Of a stretch of DNA of 6,412 bases, positions 1-6,396 are shown piece by piece. Origin of the DNA: an uncultured Alphaproteobacteria bacterium (GTDB lineage: Bacteria; Pseudomonadota; Alphaproteobacteria; Rickettsiales; UBA1997). The notes beneath the pieces were generated by a model, which was given only the letters and a program-made list of their open reading frames with translations, did not search any database and had not been told where the DNA came from. Within the stretch, counting starts at the first letter, position 1; every line of letters begins with the position of its first letter. A program made the position numbers and the translations under genes. The stretch spans positions 1 through 6,412 of the forward strand of contig CAILUF010000125.1 of NCBI GenBank assembly GCA_903837365.1. Reading direction: 5' to 3'.

Positions 1-494
1 ATCAAAGGCAATAGGGCAGAAGTTGGATAACACCCCGGGCAAGCAATAATTTTGGCTTTTCTAATTTTATCGCGATTAATTTCACTAAGACCATAAACTG
101 ATTGTTGCTGTATTTCCTCAGCTAAATGTTCATGTCCATACCATTGAGTATAATCATGCGGATTTTCAAATCTAAAATCTGCAGAAAGATCGATGATTTT
201 GAGATGTTGATTATTTTGATCGCTTAAAATTTTTTTAAAAATTGCTTGCGAAACCGTGTGGGGAAGGCATCCGAATACTACGTCTATTTCAGCAAAATTT
301 ACTTGCTCTAATTTTTTTAATTTTGGTAAATTAAAATTATAGAGATGATTATAAAGTTCATTCGGTTGAGAATCGGCAGTATTATTACCAATTAATTGAC
401 AAATTTCTACATGTGGATGGTTATTTAATAATCTTATCAACTCTACTCCGGTATAACCAGATGCACCGATAATTGCTACTCTAATTTTTTTCAT
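1..494 (-). CDS. argC: N-acetyl-gamma-glutamyl-phosphate reductase, N-terminal half (cut by window edge)
   Basis: Cytosolic enzyme of arginine biosynthesis that reduces N-acetylglutamyl-phosphate to the semialdehyde with NADPH. Translating the minus strand from the ATG at 494 gives 164 uninterrupted codons plus two bases, about half of the usual ~340-residue length; the remainder lies beyond base 1. Visible signatures are the Rossmann-fold nucleotide loop GASGYTG at residues 10-16, DLSADFR at 102-108, the conserved VYGLSEINR at 133-141, and the active-site stretch CPGCYPT at 152-158, in which C155 aligns with the catalytic cysteine of ArgC (usual form NPGCYPT). The C-terminal part with the catalytic histidine is off the window. 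The start is unambiguous because MKKIRVAIIGASG is the normal family N-terminus. It sits 29 bases after the stop of the nuclease gene, same strand, so co-transcription is likely. No Shine-Dalgarno sequence is visible upstream. Confidence 0.95.
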   Translation of the reverse strand, partial: MKKIRVAIIGASGYTGVELIRLLNNHPHVEICQLIGNNTADSQPNELYNHLYNFNLPKLKKLEQVNFAEIDVVFGCLPHTVSQAIFKKILSDQNNQHLKIIDLSADFRFENPHDYTQWYGHEHLAEEIQQQSVYGLSEINRDKIRKAKIIACPGCYPTSALLPL

Positions 495-523
495 TGGAAA
501 TTATTTAAAATTATTGTTTAATA

Positions 524-1102
524 TTAAAAACTATTTTTTTTATGAAGATTGGGATTTTTTTTGCGGTAATTTTTTGGTAATTCAAAACTACCTTGCCAAA
601 TCCCTATCTCAGAGGTTTTGGCTTGTTTTTCTAAACTGTCCATTTTCTCATCACTTTCGGTAAAATTATAAATTATCGCCATACCATTTTTTATTAATTC
701 TTCATTAACAGAAATGTTATTTACATAACATTTACTTAAGTAACGTTGATATTTATCTTTTATGGCATAGAAACATTCGATTTTTTTACCACCAACCAAA
801 TTAATTAAAAACTCTTTACTAGCTTGACCGCAAGCATATTCCTTATTTTTTTTATTAAAACATGTTTGACTATATTCAGGTGCATCAATCCCAAAAAGTC
901 TAATATCTTTTTTGGCAACTTTAAGCGAATCGCCATCAAGAACAAAAGCTTTTCCAGAAATTTTTTGATCAAAATCTAAGTGAGATTTAACTTTTAAATT
1001 ATTGCTTTGCGATATCGCTTGGTCTTTACAGGCAACACTAAAAATTGTAATTAAAAAAGTGATAGCAAAAAAATACGAAAAGTTAGAAAATAATTTTTTC
1101 AT
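524..1102 (-). CDS. Secreted or lipid-anchored staphylococcal-nuclease-like (SNase) protein
   Basis: Predicted exported Ca2+-dependent phosphodiesterase of the SNase/thermonuclease family. With the start at 1102 the product has 192 residues. Residues 1-24 form a signal peptide (MKK, then a hydrophobic stretch), ending in SVAC, a weak lipobox with C25 as a possible lipidated cysteine. The SNase fold follows at about 50-165: DGDS (56-59, equivalent to D19/D21 of the S. aureus enzyme), IRLFGIDAPE (67-76, containing the R35, D40 and E43 equivalents R68, D73, E76), and DKYQRYLSK (116-124, R120 equivalent to R87). All main catalytic positions are therefore present. Four further cysteines (81, 91, 110, 125) could make disulphides, which fits export. 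The frame is open upstream to an ATG at 1186, adding 28 residues and lying 4 bases after the ilvE stop. I prefer 1102 because it gives a standard signal peptide, whereas the extension is only Lys/Ile/Phe-rich. Substrate and role (nutrient DNA/RNA degradation?) are inference. Confidence 0.85.
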   Translation of the reverse strand: MKKLFSNFSYFFAITFLITIFSVACKDQAISQSNNLKVKSHLDFDQKISGKAFVLDGDSLKVAKKDIRLFGIDAPEYSQTCFNKKNKEYACGQASKEFLINLVGGKKIECFYAIKDKYQRYLSKCYVNNISVNEELIKNGMAIIYNFTESDEKMDSLEKQAKTSEIGIWQGSFELPKNYRKKNPNLHKKNSF

Positions 1103-1190
1103 AAAAAAAATTAGCGATGAAATAAATTTTATTTTTAGAAAAATTTCTTTTAAAATTTTAATTTTAAATAGCATTTTTAATTGCATATAT

Positions 1191-2075
1191 TTAGGCTTGA
1201 ACTAATTTTTGATAATCTTGCATTAAGTCAAGAGTCATTTGACTGGCAGTCGGAAATAAATGTTTATTTTCAATGTTACTAACACGCGTTAATTCCGCGG
1301 CACTTCCGGTAATAAATACATCAGTTGCATCGCAAAATTCTTCTGGCAAAATATGACGCTCGACTACTTTTATTCCTCTTTTTTTAGCAAGACCAATTAC
1401 CGTTTGACGAGTAATGCCATTTAAAAAACAATCGCAAAGCGGAGTATGAAGTTCATTATTTTTCATAACCAAAAATAAATTTGCACCGGTTGCTTCGGCA
1501 AGATATCCGCGATAATCAAGCATTAGAGCATCATTATATCCTTCGCGTTCAACTTCATGTTTTGAAATTGTGCAGATCATGTAAAGTCCTGCAGCTTTAG
1601 CAAATACTGGAGCGCATTCGGCTGGAGGTCGACGATATTTAGCAAATTTAACTTTAATTCCAGCCTTACGTGCTTCATCGCTGTAGTATGAAGGCCATTT
1701 CCAGCAGGCAATTCCAAAATGAATTTTATTTTCTTGCGCAGAAATTGCCATTTTCTCTGAACCTCGCCAAGCAAATGCTCGTATATATCCGTCCACGATA
1801 TTTTGCTTTGCTACTAATTCATTTTTTAATTGATCAATTTCTTCAACGCTGTAAGGAATTTTAAAGTCCAAGGTGTTAGCTGAATCATGTAATCTTTGCG
1901 AGTGTCTAGTTGATTCGAAAATTTTTTTATTGTAAACTCTTTCGCCTTCAAAAACAAGGGAAGCGTAGTGTAAACCGTGATTCAGTATATGGACTTTAGC
2001 GTTTTTCCATTCAACAAACTCACCATTATAAAAAATTGTACCATCTCGTAAATCAAAAGGAATAATTTCTGTCAT
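1191..2075 (-). CDS. ilvE: Branched-chain amino acid aminotransferase (class IV, PLP-dependent)
   Basis: Cytosolic PLP enzyme that interconverts leucine, isoleucine and valine with their 2-oxoacids using 2-oxoglutarate/glutamate, the last step of branched-chain amino acid synthesis. The 294 residues match the usual length (~300). In order: substrate-domain signature GLHYASLVFEGERVY (34-48), YIRAFAWRG (97-105), AKAAGLYM with the Schiff-base lysine K160 (K159 in E. coli IlvE), the class IV stretch EATGANLF with E194 (E193 in E. coli), NGITRQTVIGLAKKRGI (about 219-235), and ITGSAAELTRV near the C-terminus. The start at 2075 gives a family-like N-terminus (DGTIFYNGEFVEW). Class IV also contains D-amino acid aminotransferase and aminodeoxychorismate lyase; the EGERVY segment and the length favour the branched-chain enzyme. 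It lies 52 bases after the map stop, on the same strand, and probably shares a transcript. No Shine-Dalgarno is seen. Confidence 0.93.
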   Translation of the reverse strand: MTEIIPFDLRDGTIFYNGEFVEWKNAKVHILNHGLHYASLVFEGERVYNKKIFESTRHSQRLHDSANTLDFKIPYSVEEIDQLKNELVAKQNIVDGYIRAFAWRGSEKMAISAQENKIHFGIACWKWPSYYSDEARKAGIKVKFAKYRRPPAECAPVFAKAAGLYMICTISKHEVEREGYNDALMLDYRGYLAEATGANLFLVMKNNELHTPLCDCFLNGITRQTVIGLAKKRGIKVVERHILPEEFCDATDVFITGSAAELTRVSNIENKHLFPTASQMTLDLMQDYQKLVQA

Positions 2076-2127
2076 ATGTTGTGTAATTTAATTTAAAAAA
2101 GTTAATAATAATTGATAAATATAATTT

Positions 2128-2988
2128 TTAAAGGTTTTTAGTTTTTTTAATTATCGGTAATTCTTGACGATTAATTGAGGCAGTAAAAATTTCACAGCCA
2201 TCCGCTGTAACGCCAATGGTATGTTCAAACTGAGCGGAAAGCGATCTTTTGCCAGTAATTGAATTTTTATCACCAGTAATAACTGTCCATTCGTAAAGGA
2301 CTTCATCTTTATTTTTTAAGGTTTCATCTTTTTTGGTGTGATAATTTCCTTCGTTAATCATTGGCTCAATTGTAAAAAACATTCCTTCTTTCAATTCCAA
2401 ACCTTGTGATTTTTTTCCATAATGGACAACGCTTGGGTCATCGTGAAAAACTCTACCAATCCCATGTCCACAATAATCTCTAACTACCGAAAAACCATTT
2501 TGGTGAGCGTGATTTTGAATTACGTAACCAATATCGCCAAGATGATTTCCCGGCTTAACTTGCTCAATAGCAAGCATCAAACATTCATAAGTTGTTTGCG
2601 TTAATTTTTGAGCTTTGATTGATGGTTCGCCAACGTAATACATTCGACTTGAATCGCCATGCCATCCATCAAGGATAACCGTCACGTCAATATTTAAAAT
2701 ATCACCATTGCGAAGAATTCTATCGCTTGGAACGCCATGACAAACTACTTCGTTAATGGAAGTGCAAATTGATTTAGGGAATGGATATTTGAAATTTGAG
2801 GGATGATAACCTAGTGGAGCGCAAATTGCTCCAGCCTCAATAATTTTTTGATGACAAAGTCGATCAAGTTCGTTGGTGGTAATTCCAACATCAACAAAAT
2901 CGTAAATGTAATCTAGTACTTCGCTAGCTAGCCTGCCAGCATTGCGCATCCTTACAAAATCTTCTTGATTGTGAATTTTAACTGTCAT
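2128..2988 (-). CDS. map: Type I methionine aminopeptidase with an enlarged loop before the last metal ligand
   Basis: Removes the initiator methionine from nascent proteins; soluble and normally essential. The 286-residue product has the full pita-bread metallopeptidase set. The dinuclear-metal ligands are D101 (NIDV), D112 (HGDSS), H175 (CGHGIG), E208 (TIEPMIN) and E255 (SAQFEHT); H84 (CHGVP) and H182 (FHDDP) are the conserved substrate-side histidines. The N-terminus starts directly with the domain, without the zinc-finger extension of eukaryotic and some actinobacterial forms, so this is type Ia. E. coli Map has 264 residues with 31 positions between its last two glutamate ligands (E204-E235); here the distance is 47. 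The extra ~16 residues fall on either side of the conserved WTV (234-236), as a Lys/Asp/Glu-rich loop and a short NSITG-containing insert. First gene of the leftward cluster, opposite rpoZ. No Shine-Dalgarno precedes the ATG; the upstream bases are TTTTTTATATAAA. Confidence 0.95.
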   Translation of the reverse strand: MTVKIHNQEDFVRMRNAGRLASEVLDYIYDFVDVGITTNELDRLCHQKIIEAGAICAPLGYHPSNFKYPFPKSICTSINEVVCHGVPSDRILRNGDILNIDVTVILDGWHGDSSRMYYVGEPSIKAQKLTQTTYECLMLAIEQVKPGNHLGDIGYVIQNHAHQNGFSVVRDYCGHGIGRVFHDDPSVVHYGKKSQGLELKEGMFFTIEPMINEGNYHTKKDETLKNKDEVLYEWTVITGDKNSITGKRSLSAQFEHTIGVTADGCEIFTASINRQELPIIKKTKNL

Positions 2989-3261
2989 TTTATATAAAAA
3001 ATCTTAAATATTTATTTACAAAAAATAAAATATTTTGGTAAGTAAAAGTTTCGAAAACCTTGAAAATAAAGTCGATTCGATGATTAATTTTACAGCTAAA
3101 CTTTATCAATTTATTGAGATTAAAAATAAAAATAGTTGATTGTAAAAAAAATTAGAATATCATTTTCAAACTTGCTGATTTTTATTTCAATAGAATTTTC
3201 AAAAAATTCATTTATAAAATCGCCAAAGCAAATTAAATTTTCAAATATTTTTAAATTAATT
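2989..3261. promoter_or_regulatory. Divergent intergenic region between map and rpoZ
   Basis: These 273 very AT-rich bases carry no convincing gene. They separate a leftward from a rightward cluster, so promoters for both map and rpoZ are expected here. For rpoZ the best sigma-70-like pair I can see is TTGAAA (3060-3065) with an 18-base spacer to TTAATT (3084-3089, preceded by TG at 3081-3082), a weak -10. For map no pair with good boxes at 16-18 bases was found; TATATA lies only a few bases before its ATG, too close to be a normal -10 unless the message is leaderless. I see no strong inverted repeat that would suggest an operator or riboswitch. Confidence 0.5.
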
Positions 3262-3618
3262 ATGGCTAGAATCACTGTTGAGGACTGCGTAGAAGTCATC
3301 CCGAATCGTTTTGAACTTTGTTTAATTGCCGGAAATCGTGCAAAGAGTATTTTATCTGGTGCGCCAACTAATCTTGATCGCAAAGAAAAACCTGCAGTTA
3401 TTGCTCTAAGAGAAATAGCTGAAGGTTTACTTGATATTGAAGTGCAAAAAAGAAATATCATCAAATCAATAAAAAATCGCGGAATTGTTGAAATAGTTTC
3501 CGATGATAATCAAGTTGTTGAAGCGATTTATGAAGAATCAGAAGGCGATGAGGCTGAATCAAATATCAATCTTAAAGATGGAACTTTTCTTGACGAGAAT
3601 GTTGAAGTTGACGATTAA
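3262..3618 (+). CDS. rpoZ: RNA polymerase omega subunit
   Basis: Omega binds the C-terminal region of beta-prime, aids polymerase assembly and, in other proteobacteria, forms part of a ppGpp binding site. The product from ATG 3262 has 118 residues. The N-terminus MARITVEDC (1-9) followed by NRFELCLIAGNRAKSIL (16-32) and ALREIAEGLLDI (51-62) is the diagnostic omega signature. Residues ~80-118 form an acidic, probably disordered tail rich in Asp and Glu, as is common in alphaproteobacterial omegas. The frame stays open upstream to a TTG at 3136, but those 42 codons are Lys/Ile/Phe-rich low-complexity sequence and would bury the MAR motif that must be at or near the free N-terminus, so I reject the extension. 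The gene is followed 67 bases later by rel/spoT on the same strand, the conserved rpoZ-spoT order. Confidence 0.95.
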   Translation: MARITVEDCVEVIPNRFELCLIAGNRAKSILSGAPTNLDRKEKPAVIALREIAEGLLDIEVQKRNIIKSIKNRGIVEIVSDDNQVVEAIYEESEGDEAESNINLKDGTFLDENVEVDD

Positions 3619-3642
3619 TTAAAGATACAGCTTTAAACTCGC

Positions 3643-3671
3643 TTGAGCATTGTTTTGTTTTTGTTTATTAT
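3643..3671 (+). promoter_or_regulatory. Candidate sigma-70 promoter for rel/spoT
   Basis: In the 67-base gap after rpoZ, TTGAGC (3643-3648) and TATTAT (3666-3671) are separated by exactly 17 bases; four of six and five of six positions match the consensus. Transcription would start at about 3678, leaving a leader of only ~8 bases before the rel ATG at 3686. An overlapping alternative is TTGTTT (3650-3655), 17 bases, GATAAT (3673-3678), which would make the message essentially leaderless. If either is used, rel can be expressed apart from rpoZ. In such AT-rich DNA a chance match is quite possible. Confidence 0.35.
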
Positions 3672-3685
3672 CGATAATTTAAACT

Positions 3686-5863
3686 ATGCTTACAGCGCAA
3701 GAATTAATCTGCAAAATCAAATCTTACCATCCCAATCTCAATGAAGATTTGATCCTCAAATCTTATAATTTTGCTAAAAATGCGCATGGCAATCAAAAGC
3801 GTCATTCCGGTGAATCTTACTTTTCTCATCCTGTTGCCGTAGCAGAAATTGTTGCCGATCTAAAGCTCGATGAAGAATCAATATCTACCGCTTTACTTCA
3901 CGATGTAGTTGAGGATACCGAAGTTACCCTTGCTGAAATTGCTGAAAATTTTAATGAGGATATTGCTAAAATTGTTGATGGCGTAACTAAGTTAAGCAAA
4001 ATTGAAAATCTGCATAATAGTGATCGAGTTGCTGAAAATTTTCGTAAATTAACTATGGCAATGTCGCAAGATATTCGCGTTCTTCTCGTTAAACTTGCTG
4101 ATCGCTTGCACAATATGCGAACCATTGATTACGTTCCTTCAAAAGAAAAAAAATTAAAACAAGCCAATGAATCTTTGGAAATTTATGCACCACTTGCTGG
4201 ACGAATTGGTTTAAATAAAATCAAAGATGAATTGCAAGATCTATCATTTCAAGTAATCAATCCTGAAGTCAGAAATAGCATCATTTCAAAGCTCAATGAA
4301 ATTCGTGAAAATAATAAAAATATTATTGAAAAAATTATTAATAAATTGCATGAAATTTTGCATGAGCAAGATGTTGATTGCGAAATATCTGGTCGCGAAA
4401 AAAAACCATATTCAATCTGGATAAAAATGAAAGCCAAGAATATCGGATTTTATAATCTTCACGATATTATGGCATTTCGAATCGTTGTAAAAGACGTTGC
4501 AAATTGTTATAAAACACTTGGAATTATTAACTCATATTTCAACATGATTCCCGGTAGCTTTGATGACTATATCAGCACTCCCAAAGAAAATGGCTATCGC
4601 TCATTACACCTAGCCATTCTTGCATTCGAAGGCAATAAAATTGAAATTCAAATTCGTGATATAGAAATGCATGAAGCTTCGGAATTAGGTTTTGCATCGC
4701 ATTGGAATTATAAAGAAAAATTTATTAAAAAAAATCAAAATGCAAAAATAAAAAATCAAGAAAAGGATCAATATCGTTGGATTCGTGAATTGTTAAATCT
4801 TTTTGAAAATTCCGAAAGCGCTAGTGAAGTTTTGCGTCAACATAAACTCAATATGCATAAGGATGAAGTATTTTGTTTTACCCCCAATGGCGATATTTTT
4901 AATTTGCCATATGGTGCGACTATTGTTGATTTTGCTTATGCGATTCATTCGGAAGTTGGAAATAATTGTGCTTCTGCAAAGGTCAATGGCATGATTGCAC
5001 CACTGCGTCAGAGCCTTGAAAATGGTGATCAAGTTGAAATTATTACGGCAAAAAATTCCAAACCATCGCCCAACTGGCTTCAGTTTGTAACAACATCCAA
5101 AGCTAAATCGGCAATTAAAAATTTTATTCGTAATCAAAAATATCAAGAATATAGCACTTTAGGCCAAGCAATAATTCAAAAATATTTTGCCTTGAAGAAT
5201 TTAGAATTTAATGATAAATTAATAGAAAAATCATTAAGTAGTTTTAATAAAAAAACCCTCGCTGATTTATATTTTAAAGTTGCGGATGGAACTATTACCC
5301 GTCAAGAAATTCTTAAAAATATTTATCCCGATTTTGTTGAAGAAGGTCGGGTTATAAATTACGCAAAACCATTGCAAAAAAAAATAAAGAAATCTTCTTA
5401 TCACTTACCAATTACTGGTTTAGTTGATGGCATGGCAATTCGTTTTGCTGGATGTTGTAATCCAATTCCAGGAGATTCAATTTTAGGAATAATTAACACC
5501 GGTACTGGTGTTACGATTCATCAAAAAATGTGTCATAATCTAAAAAATCTTGCGCTTAATCCTCAACATGTTGTTGATGTTTGTTGGCGAGAAGATGAGG
5601 ATGTGACAAATGAAAATTTTTCAAGTCAAATTAGAGTTGTTGTCGAAAATCGAAGCGGAGCTTTAGCTGAAATTACTAGCTTAATAGCCAAGAAAAAAAT
5701 TAACATTAACCAGATTAAAACAACTAATCGTTGTCAGGATTTATTCGAGGTTATGATTGACATTAATGTTAAAAATGTCGAACATCTTGAAGAAATTTTA
5801 TCGGCTTTAAGATTTTCAAAAAAAACTATTCAAGTTGAAAGAATTGCGGGTTATCAATCATGA
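3686..5863 (+). CDS. spoT: Bifunctional-type (p)ppGpp synthetase/hydrolase (long RSH protein, Rel/SpoT)
   Basis: Controls the stringent response by making (p)ppGpp from ATP and GDP/GTP and hydrolysing it. The 725-residue product has the full long-RSH layout. The HD hydrolase domain (about 25-195) keeps R39, H48, H72-D73, E76-D77, D139 and N143 (the R44, H53, H77/D78, E81/E82, D144, N148 set of S. equisimilis Rel; E82 is Asp here). The synthetase domain (about 235-345) has GREKKPYSIWIKM, D260, STPKENGYRSLH (297-308), E320-IQIR and ASELGFASHWNYK. Then come TGS (about 393-455), a linker helical part, the Cys-rich module GCCNPIPGD with H612 and C616, and a C-terminal ACT domain (about 647-720). 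All hydrolase residues are present, so hydrolysis is expected. The oddity is S291-F-D-D in place of RFKD, the charge-switch motif of bifunctional enzymes. The start at 3686 fits the family; no Shine-Dalgarno is visible. The stop overlaps the next ATG. Confidence 0.96.
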   Translation: MLTAQELICKIKSYHPNLNEDLILKSYNFAKNAHGNQKRHSGESYFSHPVAVAEIVADLKLDEESISTALLHDVVEDTEVTLAEIAENFNEDIAKIVDGVTKLSKIENLHNSDRVAENFRKLTMAMSQDIRVLLVKLADRLHNMRTIDYVPSKEKKLKQANESLEIYAPLAGRIGLNKIKDELQDLSFQVINPEVRNSIISKLNEIRENNKNIIEKIINKLHEILHEQDVDCEISGREKKPYSIWIKMKAKNIGFYNLHDIMAFRIVVKDVANCYKTLGIINSYFNMIPGSFDDYISTPKENGYRSLHLAILAFEGNKIEIQIRDIEMHEASELGFASHWNYKEKFIKKNQNAKIKNQEKDQYRWIRELLNLFENSESASEVLRQHKLNMHKDEVFCFTPNGDIFNLPYGATIVDFAYAIHSEVGNNCASAKVNGMIAPLRQSLENGDQVEIITAKNSKPSPNWLQFVTTSKAKSAIKNFIRNQKYQEYSTLGQAIIQKYFALKNLEFNDKLIEKSLSSFNKKTLADLYFKVADGTITRQEILKNIYPDFVEEGRVINYAKPLQKKIKKSSYHLPITGLVDGMAIRFAGCCNPIPGDSILGIINTGTGVTIHQKMCHNLKNLALNPQHVVDVCWREDEDVTNENFSSQIRVVVENRSGALAEITSLIAKKKININQIKTTNRCQDLFEVMIDINVKNVEHLEEILSALRFSKKTIQVERIAGYQS

Positions 5864-6396
5864 TTATTAATGGATTTTTACAAAAAAGTTTGAAGCACAA
5901 AGCGCAAATAATTTTTGAAAATTGTCTTCAAAAAAAATTAAAAATAGCCTTCGGGGAATCTTGCACAGGAGGTCTATTATCAGCTTTATTCACCGAAATA
6001 CCCGGATCATCAAAAGTTATCGAATGTGGTTTAGTAACTTATTCAAATCAAGCTAAAATTGATTTCTTGGGAGTTTCAAGAAAATCACTCGATAATTTTG
6101 GCGCGGTAAGTAAACAGGTTGCTTGGGAAATGGCTAATGGAGTTTTACAAAATTGCCATGTTGAATTGGCAGTTAGTATTACTGGTATTGCTGGACCGGA
6201 TGGTGGATCGAAAGAAAAACCAGTTGGAAAAGTATTTATTGCTTTTGCCTCATTTGAAAAAAATATTGTTAAAGAGTTTTTATTTGCAGGAGATATAATA
6301 AGGATCATCATCGTTCATGTAATTATCATAAGCGTATTGATATTCACCTGGTGTCATAGGAGCAATTACTTTAATACCTGGCATTCTATGAACTAA
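5860..6396 (+). CDS. pncC: CinA C-terminal domain protein (PncC-like nicotinamide-nucleotide amidase), 3' end replaced
   Basis: Stand-alone CinA C-terminal domain; characterised relatives deamidate nicotinamide mononucleotide in NAD salvage. The ATG overlaps the rel TGA (ATGA, 5860-5863), suggesting translational coupling. Residues 32-38 GESCTGG (usual AESCTGG, with the nucleophilic serine S34), GLVTYSNQAKIDFLGV (57-72), SITGIAGPDGG (106-116) and KPVGKVFIAFAS (120-131) are diagnostic. The match runs to FLFAGD, residue 145, ending at 6294. Relatives continue with an R-rich helix of roughly 15-20 residues, but here 33 unrelated residues (starting IIRIIIVHVIII) follow to a stop at 6394-6396. Those bases code sensibly only on the other strand (E1-beta fragment), so the annotated tail is not genuine and the true end of the gene is missing. 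The full protein probably had ~160-165 residues. Function is by family; the specific amidase activity was not tested here. Confidence 0.88.
   Translation: MIINGFLQKSLKHKAQIIFENCLQKKLKIAFGESCTGGLLSALFTEIPGSSKVIECGLVTYSNQAKIDFLGVSRKSLDNFGAVSKQVAWEMANGVLQNCHVELAVSITGIAGPDGGSKEKPVGKVFIAFASFEKNIVKEFLFAGDIIRIIIVHVIIISVLIFTWCHRSNYFNTWHSMN
6289..6294. other. Inverted junction with possible 6-base microhomology
   Basis: GGAGAT at these positions can be read as the Gly-Asp codons that end the genuine pncC homology on the plus strand and as the Ile-Ser codons (ATCTCC) that end the E1-beta homology on the minus strand. Sequence left of it belongs to pncC and sequence right of it to an oppositely oriented gene. 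Such short shared sequence at an inverted join is typical of multiple-displacement-amplification chimeras or misassembly, though a real inversion cannot be excluded. Confidence 0.5.

Noticed and set aside
1103..1186. Upstream 28-residue extension of the nuclease from ATG 1186
   Set aside because: It would place a second basic/hydrophobic stretch before an otherwise standard signal peptide; kept only as an alternative start.
3136..3261. N-terminal extension of rpoZ from a TTG start
   Set aside because: The 42 added codons are low-complexity Lys/Ile/Phe/Ser-rich and the known omega N-terminus MARITVEDC begins exactly at the ATG 3262.
2989..3261. Small RNA, riboswitch or CRISPR-like repeat in the divergent gap
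   Set aside because: No direct repeats, no stable GC-containing stem and no recognised conserved element were visible; only AT-rich sequence.
3120..3464. Minus-strand 114-codon open frame over rpoZ and its upstream region
   Set aside because: It is antisense to a firmly identified gene, has no recognisable domain, and arises from AT-rich composition.
3638..3665. Possible intrinsic terminator after rpoZ (CTC-GCTT-GAG followed by a T-rich run)
   Set aside because: The stem is only three base pairs and the T-run is interrupted by G; the same bases fit better as a promoter candidate.
4793..5146. Minus-strand 117-codon open frame inside rel/spoT
   Set aside because: Antisense shadow of the conserved synthetase/TGS coding region with no family features.
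6295..6396. Hydrophobic C-terminal membrane segment on the pncC product
   Set aside because: The hydrophobic run is an artefact of reading the antisense of an E1-beta-like gene beyond the inverted junction.
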